Below are positions 38,915 to 48,055 of a stretch of 64,000 bases of DNA, one piece after another (position 1 is the first letter of the stretch; each line of letters starts with the position of its first letter). The translations under genes and the position numbers were made by a program. The notes under the pieces are model-generated. The model saw only the letters and a list, made by a program, of their open reading frames with translations, did not search any database and was not told the DNA's origin. Source of the DNA: Paenirhizobium cremeum (GTDB taxonomy: Bacteria; Pseudomonadota; Alphaproteobacteria; Rhizobiales; Rhizobiaceae); assembly GCF_022884085.1 (NCBI RefSeq), contig NZ_JAGGCS010000012.1, forward strand, positions 103,866 through 167,865, written 5' to 3'.

Positions 38915-38928
38915 GATCCCGTACCTCC

Positions 38929-40011
38929 TCACACCGCCTCGGAGGCCGGCGCGCCAAGCGCGCGACCCTCGCCATCGAACGCCATCAGATGGCGCGCATC
39001 GACATAGACCTCGATTTCCCGATCCGGCTCGATGTCATGGATGCCATGAGCGAGCATGACCCAGCGGGCGCCAGCGAATTCGAGGTGAATAAAGCTTTCC
39101 GAGCCGGCTATCTCGGAGATCAGGGTACGGGCGCTCACTCTGGCGACAGCGTCATGCTGGCGGCGAAGCGCCAGATGGTGCGGCTGGAATGCAATCGTAA
39201 CCGGACCGTTCGCAACATCGAGCAAATGCGGAGGCACCGGAAGCGCGGCCTGTTCGCCGACGCGAAATACGCCATCGGCCTTGACGGCCTGAATGGTGTT
39301 CAGCGGCGGATCGGCGAAGGTTTTTGCCGTGAGGAGATCGACCGGATGGCGATAGACCTCGATCGTCGGACCGAACTGGGTGATGCGGCCTTCGCTGAGC
39401 GTGGCCGTATTGCCGCCAAGCAGCAGCGCCTCGGAGGGTTCCGTGGTGGCGTAGACGAAGATCGCGCCGGATTCGGCGAAAATCTTGGGCAGTTCTTCGC
39501 GCAGTTCCTCGCGCAGTTTGTAATCGAGGTTTGCCAGCGGCTCGTCGAGCAGGACCAGATTGGCCTTCTTGACGATCGCCCGCGCCAGCGCCGTACGCTG
39601 CTGCTGGCCGCCGGAAAGATTGAGCGGCGTACGATCAAGATAGGGCGTGAGCTTGAGGAGGTCGGCCGCCTTGCGCACTTCGCGATCAATGGTCGCGTGG
39701 TCCTTTCCGGCAATCCGCATCGGCGAGGCGATGTTTTCATAGACGGTCAGCGCCGGATAGTTGATAAACTGCTGATATACCATGGCAACGTTGCGCTTCT
39801 GCACCGGGACGCCGGTCACGTCCTCGCCGTCGAAATGGATCGCGCCCTCGGTCGGCTTGTCGAGGCCAGCCATGAGGCGCATCAGCGAGGTCTTGCCGGA
39901 GAGCGTCGGCCCGAGCAGGACGTTCAGCGTACCCCGCCGTAACGTCAGATCGGTCGGGCGAATATGGAATTCGCCACCCGCCATCTTCGACACATTGCGC
40001 AATTCGAGCAT
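38929..40011 (-). CDS. glpS: Glycerol ABC transporter ATP-binding protein GlpS
   Basis: 360 residues from the ATG at 40011; AGGA lies close upstream and a stronger GGAGGAGG further upstream. Walker A GPTLSGKT (34-41), signature LSGGQ (132-136) and Walker B VLLDEP are canonical, but the H-loop reads YATTEP with Thr190 where His is expected (YVTHDQ in GlpT). The C-terminal third is a TOBE-type domain. It is the second ATPase of the glycerol importer. Confidence 0.92.
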   Translation of the reverse strand: MLELRNVSKMAGGEFHIRPTDLTLRRGTLNVLLGPTLSGKTSLMRLMAGLDKPTEGAIHFDGEDVTGVPVQKRNVAMVYQQFINYPALTVYENIASPMRIAGKDHATIDREVRKAADLLKLTPYLDRTPLNLSGGQQQRTALARAIVKKANLVLLDEPLANLDYKLREELREELPKIFAESGAIFVYATTEPSEALLLGGNTATLSEGRITQFGPTIEVYRHPVDLLTAKTFADPPLNTIQAVKADGVFRVGEQAALPVPPHLLDVANGPVTIAFQPHHLALRRQHDAVARVSARTLISEIAGSESFIHLEFAGARWVMLAHGIHDIEPDREIEVYVDARHLMAFDGEGRALGAPASEAV

Positions 40012-40071
40012 TTTTTCCTCGGGCCTCCTCCAACCGTCGGCGATAGATATGAACAAGTCCGGCCGGGCGCG

Positions 40072-41583
40072 TCAGTGAACGACAGCGCCTGCCATATATT
40101 CCTCAAGTTCCGCGGCCTCCACGGCCGTCAGGAACAATCCCTGTTTCGTGCGCCGCCACAGCACATCGTCTGCCGTGCGCGCCCATTCCCTATCGATCAG
40201 CCAGCGAACTTCCGCTTCGTAGAGCGTGCCGCCAAAAAACCTACCCAGATCCTCCGGCCGCGATGCGTGGCCGATAATGGAATTCGCCAGCGTCCCGTAA
40301 CAGCGGACGAGCCGCTCGGCGTGCGGTCGTGACAGGAAAGGGGCGTGCTTCGCAAGCTTGGCAACTTCCGCCTCGTAGCCAGTCGGCCCGAAATCACCAC
40401 CCGGAAGCCGGCTTCCGGCTGTCCAGGAAGAACCCTTCACACCGATGGCCTCGCCGATCTTTTCCAGCGCGTGCTCGGCCAGTCGCCGATAGGTCGTCAG
40501 CTTGCCGCCGAAGACATTGAGCAGGGGCGGGCCGGCCCTGTCTCCATCCAGCTTCAACACATAATCACGGGTCGCCTCCTGGGCCTTGGAGGCGCCGTCG
40601 TCATAAAGCGGGCGCACCGCCGAATAAGTCCAGACGATATCTTCGGGACGCACCGGTTCGGCAAAATACTCGCTTGCCGCATTGCACAGATAGGTGACCT
40701 CTTCGTCGCTGATCTTCACACTTTTAGGATCGCCCGAATAGTCGCGATCCGTTGTCCCGATCAGCGTGAATTCCTTTTCATAAGGGATCGCGAAGATGAT
40801 GCGGTTATCCGGATTCTGAAAGAAATAGGCGCGCGGGTCGGAGAACTTCTTGCGCACCACGATATGGCTGCCCTGCACGAGACGGACATTGTGCACGTTG
40901 TTGCGCCCGAAAGCGCCGGCCAGCACCTGATCCACCCAGGGACCCGCGGCATTGACCAGCATGCGAGACCGGAAGGTCGTCACGGCTCCGGTCTGTTCGT
41001 TGCGGACATCGACCACCCAGACGTCGCCGTCCCGGCGCGCCGACACGACCTTTGAACGGCTGAGGATAGTGGCACCGCGATCAGCGGCATCACGGGCATT
41101 CAACACGACCATGCGCGCGTCATCGACCCAGCCGTCGGAATATTCGAAAGCACGCGAAAACAGCGGCTTCAGCGGCTTGCCGGCGACATCGCGCCGAAGA
41201 TCGAGCGTCTTCGTCGGCGGCAGAAGCTTGCGTCCACCCAGATGATCGTAAAGGAAAAGTCCGAGCCGGATGAGCCATGCGGGGCGAATGCCGCCCTTCT
41301 GGAAAGGCAGGACGAAGCGCATGGGCCAGATGATATGCGGCGCCATTGCCCAAAGCACCTCACGCTCCATAAGCGCCTCGCGCACAAGCCGAAATTCGTA
41401 GTATTCGAGATAACGAAGGCCGCCATGAATGAGCTTGGTCGCGCCTGACGAGGTGCCGGAGGCGAAATCGTTCATTTCGGCGAGCGCCACGGAGTAGCCA
41501 CGACCAACAGCATCGCGGGCAATGCCGCAACCGTTGATGCCGCCACCGATCACAAACAGATCGAAAACCGTATCGCCTGACAT
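40072..41583 (-). CDS. glpD: Aerobic glycerol-3-phosphate dehydrogenase
   Basis: 503 residues from the ATG at 41583. FAD-binding Rossmann motif VIGGGINGCGIARDAVGRG near residues 11-29, then NDFASGTSSGATKLIHGGLRYLE and the C-terminal FGGKLTTYRRLAEHA. A membrane-associated flavoprotein oxidising glycerol-3-phosphate to dihydroxyacetone phosphate and passing electrons to quinone. First structural gene after the regulator; the promoter and dyads in the spacer suggest GlpR control. Confidence 0.96.
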   Translation of the reverse strand: MSGDTVFDLFVIGGGINGCGIARDAVGRGYSVALAEMNDFASGTSSGATKLIHGGLRYLEYYEFRLVREALMEREVLWAMAPHIIWPMRFVLPFQKGGIRPAWLIRLGLFLYDHLGGRKLLPPTKTLDLRRDVAGKPLKPLFSRAFEYSDGWVDDARMVVLNARDAADRGATILSRSKVVSARRDGDVWVVDVRNEQTGAVTTFRSRMLVNAAGPWVDQVLAGAFGRNNVHNVRLVQGSHIVVRKKFSDPRAYFFQNPDNRIIFAIPYEKEFTLIGTTDRDYSGDPKSVKISDEEVTYLCNAASEYFAEPVRPEDIVWTYSAVRPLYDDGASKAQEATRDYVLKLDGDRAGPPLLNVFGGKLTTYRRLAEHALEKIGEAIGVKGSSWTAGSRLPGGDFGPTGYEAEVAKLAKHAPFLSRPHAERLVRCYGTLANSIIGHASRPEDLGRFFGGTLYEAEVRWLIDREWARTADDVLWRRTKQGLFLTAVEAAELEEYMAGAVVH

Positions 41584-41599
41584 TCTTTTCCCCACCCTA

Positions 41600-41669
41600 T
41601 TTCGCATTGCACAAATTTTTGCAAATGCGAAAGTATGTTTATCTAATTCGAAATCAAATCGAATGTCAA
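41600..41669 (-). promoter_or_regulatory. Promoter and candidate GlpR operators upstream of glpD
   Basis: On the minus strand TTGACA (41669-41664) is separated by 18 bases from TAGATA (41645-41640), a good sigma-70 pair. The spacer contains ATTCG-N9-CGAAT (41646-41664), and just downstream lies an inverted repeat TTTCGCAT/ATGCGAAA (41600-41607/41625-41632) with inner TTGCA/TGCAA. TTCG/CGAA cores are typical of DeoR-family GlpR operators, so repression by GlpR is a reasonable inference. Confidence 0.65.
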
Positions 41670-41703
41670 ACGAAGATTTATCGATCCCTTGCGGGGGTGT
41701 ACT

Positions 41704-42468
41704 TCATGGTGCAGTCTCGATGAGATTAACGCCGTTTTCGACGCAGATCGTCCGTATCGCATCCAGTGGACAGCGATCGGTGATGAAGGTATGGACCTGT
41801 GAAAGATGGCCGATGCGCACCGGAGCAGTACGCTCGAACTTGCTGGAATCGCTCACCAATATGACATGCCGGGCATTGGCCATGATGGCCTGGGCCACCT
41901 TTACCTCGCGAAAGTCGAAATCAAGAAGCGCGCCGTCTCCATCGATTGCCGACACGCCGATGACGGCGAAATCCACCTTGAACTGCCGAATGAAATCGAC
42001 CGCCGCCTCACCGACGATGCCGCCGTCGGAGCCACGGACAACACCACCGGCAATCACCACCTCGATCGAGGGGAACACCCTCAAGCGATTGGCAACGTTG
42101 ATGTTATTGGTGATGACCATGAGTTCGCGGTGGTCGGTGAGCGCTTCGCCCACGGCTTCCGTCGTCGTACCGATATTGATGAAAAGCGAGGAGTTGTCGG
42201 GAATGAGGGCGGCTGCGGCCCTGCCGATCGCCTGTTTTTCGGAAGCGGCAATCGACCGCCGCGCCTCGTATTTGACGTTTTCGTTGCCACTCGGGAAGAT
42301 CGCGCCGCCATGAATGCGCGTCAGCGCCCGACCGTCGCAGAGGTCATTCAAATCCTTGCGGATCGTCTGGGGCGTGACGGAAAAACGGGTGGCGAGTTCA
42401 TCGACCAGAACGCGGCCCTGTTCCTTGGCGAGCGCTACGATTTCCGCCTGACGCGGGGTAAGCAACAT
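41704..42468 (-). CDS. glpR: DeoR-family transcriptional regulator of the glycerol operon
   Basis: 254 residues from the ATG at 42468, which has GGAGGGA upstream; the frame continues upstream to 42582 without support. N-terminal DeoR helix-turn-helix (RQAEIVALAKEQGRVLVDEL, then FSVTPQTIRKDLNDL) with RIHGGA, followed by the sugar-phosphate-sensing DeoRC domain (LFINIGTTTEAVGEAL, VIAGGVVRGSDGGIVG). The likely inducer is glycerol-3-phosphate. Located directly upstream of glpD, whose promoter region carries dyads. Confidence 0.9.
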   Translation of the reverse strand: MLLTPRQAEIVALAKEQGRVLVDELATRFSVTPQTIRKDLNDLCDGRALTRIHGGAIFPSGNENVKYEARRSIAASEKQAIGRAAAALIPDNSSLFINIGTTTEAVGEALTDHRELMVITNNINVANRLRVFPSIEVVIAGGVVRGSDGGIVGEAAVDFIRQFKVDFAVIGVSAIDGDGALLDFDFREVKVAQAIMANARHVILVSDSSKFERTAPVRIGHLSQVHTFITDRCPLDAIRTICVENGVNLIETAP

Positions 42469-42580
42469 GACGATCCCTCCCATTCGCTTTTCTTTTTCGT
42501 TTTTCTTCATCCTACGGAAAAACGAAAATCCAGCAATAGGCTCATCAGTGATTACGGGCTCTACGGCATAAGCGCTGGCC

Positions 42581-42611
42581 AAGAAAAAGGCCGGCGCTTT
42601 CGCGCCGGCCT
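42581..42611 (-). terminator. Rho-independent terminator of the dpp operon
   Basis: On the minus strand a perfect 10-bp stem AGGCCGGCGC/GCGCCGGCCT with a GAAA loop is followed by TTTTCTT. It lies 33 bases after the dppF stop and separates the dpp operon from glpR. Confidence 0.93.
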
Positions 42612-42643
42612 GTAGTCTACGCCGCTATCGTGCGGAGACCCGA

Positions 42644-43504
42644 TCAGGCCACCTTTGTTCCCGTCTTCTTTGCAGCAATGCGGGCGCGAATCGATTCGAC
42701 GTCGGCGCGCGGCGTCGCGGCAAACAATGTCCGGGTATAGTCGTGCTTCGGATCTGAGAAGACTTCGTCGCGGCTGCCATATTCGACTGCCTCGCCGTAA
42801 TACATCACCATCACCTCGTCCGCGATGTAGCGCACAACCGAGAGATCGTGGCTGATGAAGACATAGGTCAGGCCGAACTCGTCCTGAAGATCCGCCAGCA
42901 GGTTCAGCACCTGTGCCTGTACCGAAAGGTCGAGGGCGGAAACCGGCTCGTCCAGCACAAGCAGCTTCGGATTCAGCATCAGCGCGCGGGCAATGGCGAT
43001 ACGCTGACGCTGGCCGCCGGAGAACATGTGCGGATAGCGATTGTAGTGTTCCGGTCCAAGGCCGACTTTCACCAGCATTTCCGTCGCCCGCTCGCGACGT
43101 TCGGCAGCGGCCATGTTCGTGTTGATCGCCAGCGGCTCGCCGAGAACGTCGCCGATCTTCTGGCGTGGGTTGAGCGATCCATAGGGGTTCTGGAAGACGA
43201 TCTGCACCTTCTGGCGCATTTCCGCCGTAAGATGACCCGGACGGGTGTCGACCGGCTTTCCCTCAATCAGGAGTTCGCCCGATGTCGGCTCGTCGATGAA
43301 GGTCAGGATGCGGGCGAGCGTGGACTTGCCGCAGCCGCTTTCGCCGACGATGGCAAGCGTCTTGCCGGTTTCCAGCTTGAAAGACACGCCCTTGACGGCA
43401 TGCACGACCTTCTCCGGTTTGAAGAGGCCGGTCGGCACGTGGTAATCGCGCTTGATATTACGGATCTCGAGCATCGGCGGTTGTGTCGCGGTCGTATCGC
43501 TCAT
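42644..43504 (-). CDS. dppF: Dipeptide-type ABC transporter ATP-binding protein DppF
   Basis: 286 residues: Walker A GESGCGKST, Q-loop VFQNPYGSLNPRQ, signature FSGGQRQRIAIARAL, Walker B LLVLDEPVSALD, H-loop FISHDLSVV, plus the C-terminal oligopeptide/dipeptide extension (DPKHDYTRTLFAATP). The ATG overlaps the dppD stop by 4 bases. It powers uptake of di- or oligopeptides or a related solute with DppD. Confidence 0.92.
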   Translation of the reverse strand: MSDTTATQPPMLEIRNIKRDYHVPTGLFKPEKVVHAVKGVSFKLETGKTLAIVGESGCGKSTLARILTFIDEPTSGELLIEGKPVDTRPGHLTAEMRQKVQIVFQNPYGSLNPRQKIGDVLGEPLAINTNMAAAERRERATEMLVKVGLGPEHYNRYPHMFSGGQRQRIAIARALMLNPKLLVLDEPVSALDLSVQAQVLNLLADLQDEFGLTYVFISHDLSVVRYIADEVMVMYYGEAVEYGSRDEVFSDPKHDYTRTLFAATPRADVESIRARIAAKKTGTKVA

Positions 43505-44349
43505 GTGTTTTCTCCTGCTGCCGAACCTGCGAGGAAGTCGGAAACGGTCGTCAGACGATCCCCGGTCGCGTTCTCCGGCAAGGCGGAAAGAAGAGCGCGC
43601 GTATAGGCGTTCTTCGGCGCTTCGAAGAGCGAGAGCACGTCGGCCTCTTCCATCTTGCGGCCCTTGTACTGCACAATCACACGGTCGGCGGTCTCGGCCA
43701 CGACGCCCATGTCATGGGTAATCATAATGAGGCCCATGCCGTTCTTTGCCTGCAGGTCCATCAGGAGGTCGAGGATCTGTTTCTGGATGGTCACGTCGAG
43801 CGCGGTGGTCGGCTCGTCGGCGATCAGAAGCTTCGGATCGCAGGCGATCGCCATGGCGATCATCACGCGCTGGCACTGGCCACCGGACATCTGGTGCGGG
43901 AAGTGATTGAGCCGCTCGGCCGGATCGGGCAAGCCGACCAGCCGGAAAAGCTCGATGGCGCGCTCGCGACGGGCGGTCTTGCCGAGGCCCATATGAATGC
44001 GCAGAACTTCCTCGATCTGGAAACCCACGGTGAAGCAGGGATTGAGGCTTGCCACCGGTTCCTGGAAGATCATGGCGATGTCTTTGCCGATCAGCTTGCG
44101 CCGTTCGGCGGGCGAAATGCGCATGATGTCCTTGCCCTGAAAGAGCATGCTGTCGGCGGTAATCTTCGCCGTCCAGGGTAGAAGGCCCATGACGGCGAGC
44201 ATCGAGACCGACTTGCCGGAGCCTGATTCACCGACGATCGCCAGCACTTCGCCGGCTTCCACCGAAAGTGATACGCCATCGACCGCCTTGAACCAGCCAG
44301 AGGCCGTTTCGAATTCGACGGTCAGGTTCTGAATATCGAGAAGCGCCAT
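43501..44349 (-). CDS. dppD: Dipeptide-type ABC transporter ATP-binding protein DppD
   Basis: 282 residues: Walker A GESGSGKS, Q-loop IFQEPVASLNP, signature MSGGQCQRVMIAMAI, Walker B LLIADEPTTALD, H-loop ITHDMGVVAE, and the family's C-terminal extension (APKNAYTRALLSALP). It starts 1 base after the dppC stop and forms a heterodimer with DppF. Confidence 0.92.
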   Translation of the reverse strand: MALLDIQNLTVEFETASGWFKAVDGVSLSVEAGEVLAIVGESGSGKSVSMLAVMGLLPWTAKITADSMLFQGKDIMRISPAERRKLIGKDIAMIFQEPVASLNPCFTVGFQIEEVLRIHMGLGKTARRERAIELFRLVGLPDPAERLNHFPHQMSGGQCQRVMIAMAIACDPKLLIADEPTTALDVTIQKQILDLLMDLQAKNGMGLIMITHDMGVVAETADRVIVQYKGRKMEEADVLSLFEAPKNAYTRALLSALPENATGDRLTTVSDFLAGSAAGENT

Positions 44350-44350
44350 G

Positions 44351-45259
44351 TCAGGACCTCTTCAGTTTCGGATCGAGCGCATCGCGCAGACCGTCGCCCA
44401 TCAGGTTGATGGCGAGAACGGTGATGAGGATGGCAAGACCGGGGAAGGTGACCACCCACCAGGCACGCAGGATGAATTCGCGGGCTTCAGCGAGCATGGT
44501 TCCCCATTCCGGAGCCGGCGGCTGAGCGCCCATGCCGAGAAAGCCGAGGGCAGCGGCATCGAGGATCGCGTTGGAGAAGGACAGCGTCGCCTGAACGATC
44601 AGCGGCGCGGTACAGTTCGGCAGGATGGTGCGGAACATCAGCCGGAAAGGGCCGGCGCCCGCAAGGCGGGCGGCGGTCACGTAGTCGCGGCTCTTCTCCG
44701 CCATGACTGCCGCGCGGGTGAGGCGCACGAAATGCGGCTGAAGGGTGAGCGCGATGGCAATCATGCCGTTGGTCAGGCTCGGCCCGAGGATAGCGACCAG
44801 CACCAGGGCGAGAAGCAACGATGGGAAGGCTAGGATGATGTCCATCAGGCGCATGATGACGGTATCGATCCAGCCGCGGTAGTAGCCGGCGATCAGGCCG
44901 ACGAGAATGCCGCCGGTCAGCGACAACGTGGTGACGAAGACACCGATGAAGAGCGAATATTGGGCACCGTAGATCAGGCGGGAAAGAATGTCGCGACCGA
45001 CAGGATCCGTACCGAGCAAATAGGCGGTGTTGCCGCCTTCGACCCACGACGGCGGAAGGAGAATCGCGTCGCGATACTGTTCGAACGGGGAATGGGGCGC
45101 GACCAGCGGCGCAAGGATCGCGACCAGCACGAGCGCGATGAAGACGACGAGCCCGATCACCGCCCCGCGATTTTCGGAGAAATAGAACCAGAATTCGGCC
45201 AGCATCTGGCGGCGCATCGCCGCGCTTGAGACCGTCTGGCCTTGAGTTGTCTCAGCCAT
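44351..45259 (-). CDS. dppC: Dipeptide-type ABC transporter permease DppC
   Basis: 302 residues from the ATG at 45259. OppC/DppC family: N-terminal cytosolic part and TM1 (VIGLVVFIALVLVAILAPLV), LLGTDPVGRDILSRLIYGAQ, and the EAA-type loop EKSRDYVTAARLAGAGPFRL, followed by PPAPEWGTMLAEAR, a typical family ending. Inner-membrane channel subunit with DppB. Confidence 0.93.
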   Translation of the reverse strand: MAETTQGQTVSSAAMRRQMLAEFWFYFSENRGAVIGLVVFIALVLVAILAPLVAPHSPFEQYRDAILLPPSWVEGGNTAYLLGTDPVGRDILSRLIYGAQYSLFIGVFVTTLSLTGGILVGLIAGYYRGWIDTVIMRLMDIILAFPSLLLALVLVAILGPSLTNGMIAIALTLQPHFVRLTRAAVMAEKSRDYVTAARLAGAGPFRLMFRTILPNCTAPLIVQATLSFSNAILDAAALGFLGMGAQPPAPEWGTMLAEAREFILRAWWVVTFPGLAILITVLAINLMGDGLRDALDPKLKRS

Positions 45260-45274
45260 GGAGTTTTTCACCTC

Positions 45275-46279
45275 TTAGTGGCGGATACGCGGGTTGATCA
45301 GGCCGTAAAGCAGATCAACAATGAGATTGACGACCATGATGATGCCGGCGATCAGAAGAAGGCCGCCCTGGATCACCGGATAGTCGCGACGGAAGACGCT
45401 ATCGACCATCCACTTGCCGATGCCCGGCCAGGAGAAGATCGTCTCGGTCAGGATGGCGCCGGCGAGCATGACGCCGATCTGCAGGCCGATCGTGGTGATG
45501 ACCGGGATCATTGCGTTCCGCAGGGCGTGCAGGCCGATGACCCGGAAGGGCGAAAGACCCTTGGCGCGAGCCGTGCGGATATAGTCTTCCGAGAGCACTT
45601 CGAGCATGGCCGAGCGCGTTTGGCGGGCGATGACGGCGAGCGGGATGGTAGCAAGCACGATCGAAGGCAGGACCAGATGGCTGAGCGCGGACGAAAAAGC
45701 ACCCTTCTGGCCCGACAACAGCGAGTCGATCAGCATGAAGCCCGTTACCGGGGGGAAGAAATACATCAGCGAGATGCGGCCCGACACCGGGGTCCATTGC
45801 AATATTCCGGAGAACAGGATGATGAGCAGCAGGCCCCACCAGAAGATCGGCATGGAATAGCCGACGAGGGCCACACCCATCATCGACTGGTCGAAAACCG
45901 AACCCCGCTTGATCGCTGCGATGACGCCAGCCGGTATGCCGAGGACGATCGCGATGATGATCGCACAGAAGGAGAGCTCGACCGTTGCCGGAAACAGCGA
46001 CATGAACTGGTCGAGGATCGGAGACTTGGAGACGATGGAGGAGCCGAAATCACCGGTCAGCACGCCGCCCAGATAATCGAGATACTGGATGACCAGGGGC
46101 CGGTCGAGGCCGAGCTGGGCGCTGATCTGGGCATGCCGCTCGGGCGACATGACACGTTCGCCGGACAGCAGAGCGACCGGATCGCCCGGAAGCAGCCGGA
46201 TGAAGGCGAAGGCTATGATCGATACCCCGATGAATGTCGGGATGAGGACGGCAAGCCGCCGCAGGAGAAAGCCAAACAT
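45275..46279 (-). CDS. dppB: Dipeptide-type ABC transporter permease DppB
   Basis: 334 residues from the ATG at 46279 (MFGFLLRRLAVLIPTFIGVS), which gives the standard family N-terminus; a longer frame to 46357 has no support. FIRLLPGDPV near residue 29 and EAA-type SEDYIRTARAKGLSPFRVIG are the family marks. It is separated from dppA by 180 bases that contain a 14-bp hairpin. Confidence 0.93.
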   Translation of the reverse strand: MFGFLLRRLAVLIPTFIGVSIIAFAFIRLLPGDPVALLSGERVMSPERHAQISAQLGLDRPLVIQYLDYLGGVLTGDFGSSIVSKSPILDQFMSLFPATVELSFCAIIIAIVLGIPAGVIAAIKRGSVFDQSMMGVALVGYSMPIFWWGLLLIILFSGILQWTPVSGRISLMYFFPPVTGFMLIDSLLSGQKGAFSSALSHLVLPSIVLATIPLAVIARQTRSAMLEVLSEDYIRTARAKGLSPFRVIGLHALRNAMIPVITTIGLQIGVMLAGAILTETIFSWPGIGKWMVDSVFRRDYPVIQGGLLLIAGIIMVVNLIVDLLYGLINPRIRH

Positions 46280-46409
46280 GAGGGACCCGCTTATGTTTTT
46301 CTTGGAGGTCTGTAATCGTCGGCCGATCTCTGGCCGATCTTGCTCGGGAAGCAGCAACTGCGTTCCGGAAGCTCCGGCTCGACGGTAACAACCGCCGGGC
46401 TGTCATGCA

Positions 46410-46442
46410 ATCACCGCGGAAGCGCGTGGCTTCCGCGGTGAT
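46410..46442 (-). terminator. Intercistronic hairpin between dppA and dppB
   Basis: A perfect 14-bp stem ATCACCGCGGAAGC/GCTTCCGCGGTGAT with a 5-base loop starts 17 bases after the dppA stop. No U-run follows on the minus strand, so partial termination or protection of the dppA message is more likely than full termination. Confidence 0.7.
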
Positions 46443-46459
46443 CCGTTCAATCCTGACGA

Positions 46460-48055
46460 TTACTCGGCGATGTCGACGTTTTCGAAGGTGAAGTCGCCGA
46501 GCGGGCTCTGGACGAAGCCGGAGACATCCTTGCGCATCGGAACGACGGACAGGGAGTGGTCAAGCGTTGCCCACGGCGCTTCGCGCTTGAAGATGACCTG
46601 AGCCTCTTCGTAGAGCTTGGTGCGCTCAGCCTTGTCCGAGGTGACCTTGGCCTTCTTCACGAGGGCGTCGAACTCCGGGTTGCACCACTGGGCGCGGTTA
46701 TTGCCGCCGACGGCTTCGCAGCCGAGCAGGGTGTCGAGGAAGTTGTCCGGGTCACCATTGTCGCCGGTCCAGCCGAGCATGGCCGCGCCATCGCGATCCT
46801 TGGCCTTGGAACGGTCGAGATATTCAGCCCATTCATAAGAGACGATCTCGACCTTGACGCCGATCTTGGCGAAGTCGTCCTGCATGATTTCGGCCGCGCG
46901 GCGGGCGTTCAGCATGTAGGGACGCGACACCGGCATGGCCCAGATCTTCATCGACAGATCCTTGACGCCGGCTTCCTCAAGCATCTTCTTGGCTGCATCG
47001 AGGTCGTAGGTGTCGTCTTCGATCTTGTCGTTATAGGACCACATTGTCGGCGGGATCGGGTTCTTCGCCGGGGTGGCCATGCCCTGGAACACGGCGTCGA
47101 CGATTGCCTTCTTGTTGATCGCCTTGTTCAGCGCCTTGCGGACTTCGACCTTGTCGAAGGGCGACTGCGTGGTGTTGTAGGCGAGGTAGGCAACGTTCAG
47201 GCCTTCCTGTTCCATGACCTTTAGGTTCGGATCGGCCTTCATGGATTCAACGTCGGCAGCGTTCGGGAACGGCATCAGGTGGCATTCACCGGCCTTCAGC
47301 TTCTGATAGCGAACGGCAGCGTCGGTGGTGATTGCGAAGACGAGATCGTCGATCTTCGGAGCGCCGCCCCAGTAGTCGGCGTTCTTCTTGTAGCGGATGA
47401 CGGCATCCTGCTGGTAGCCGACGAAGATGAACGGGCCAGTGCCGACCGGCATCTGGTTCAACTGTTCCTTCTTGCCTTCGGCGTCGAGCTTGTCGGCATA
47501 TTCCTTCGACATGATCGAAGCGAACGGCATGGCGACGTTGGCGAGGAACGGAGCTTCAGCACGGTTGAGGACGAACTTGACCGTGAGGTCATCGACCTTC
47601 TCGACGGACTTGATGAGTTCCGGGAAGCCCATGCCGGCAGCATATTCCCAGGACGTGCCCGGGACGTACTGGTGCCAAGGATGGTCAGCCTTGATCTGGC
47701 GCTCGATCGAGAAAACGACGTCGTCAGCGTTCAGTTCGCGGGTCGGAGTGAAGAAATCGGTGGTCTGGAACTTCACGCCAGGACGCAGCTTGAAGAGGTA
47801 TTCCTTGCCGTCCTCGGAAACGGTCCAGCTTTCTGCGAGGCCGGCAACCGGATTGGTCGTGCCCGGCTCGAATTCGAGCAGACGGCTGTAGACCGGATGA
47901 GCCGAGGCATCAAAGGTCGTGCCGGCGGTGTAGAGACCCGGGTCGAAGCCTTCCGGCGAGCCTTCGGAGCAGTACACGAAGGTCTTGGCGCTGGCGGCGG
48001 TAGAAAGGAATGTGGCCGCGAGCAGAGCCGCAGCAAAGCCAATCTTCAATTTCAT
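46460..48055 (-). CDS. dppA: Dipeptide-type ABC transporter substrate-binding protein DppA
   Basis: 531 residues from the ATG at 48055, which has GGGAGA upstream and gives a clean signal peptide (MKLKIGFAAALLAATFLSTAASA). SBP_bac_5 family: FVYCSEGSPEGFDPGLYTAG, LAESWTVSEDGKEYLFKLRP, and a C-terminal APWATLDHSL. The DppA-like N-terminus and MLGWTGDNGDPDNFL suggest di/oligopeptides; haem or aminolevulinate uptake is also known for relatives. First gene of the operon. The open frame reaches 48364 upstream, but that part is not protein-like. Confidence 0.93.
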   Translation of the reverse strand: MKLKIGFAAALLAATFLSTAASAKTFVYCSEGSPEGFDPGLYTAGTTFDASAHPVYSRLLEFEPGTTNPVAGLAESWTVSEDGKEYLFKLRPGVKFQTTDFFTPTRELNADDVVFSIERQIKADHPWHQYVPGTSWEYAAGMGFPELIKSVEKVDDLTVKFVLNRAEAPFLANVAMPFASIMSKEYADKLDAEGKKEQLNQMPVGTGPFIFVGYQQDAVIRYKKNADYWGGAPKIDDLVFAITTDAAVRYQKLKAGECHLMPFPNAADVESMKADPNLKVMEQEGLNVAYLAYNTTQSPFDKVEVRKALNKAINKKAIVDAVFQGMATPAKNPIPPTMWSYNDKIEDDTYDLDAAKKMLEEAGVKDLSMKIWAMPVSRPYMLNARRAAEIMQDDFAKIGVKVEIVSYEWAEYLDRSKAKDRDGAAMLGWTGDNGDPDNFLDTLLGCEAVGGNNRAQWCNPEFDALVKKAKVTSDKAERTKLYEEAQVIFKREAPWATLDHSLSVVPMRKDVSGFVQSPLGDFTFENVDIAE

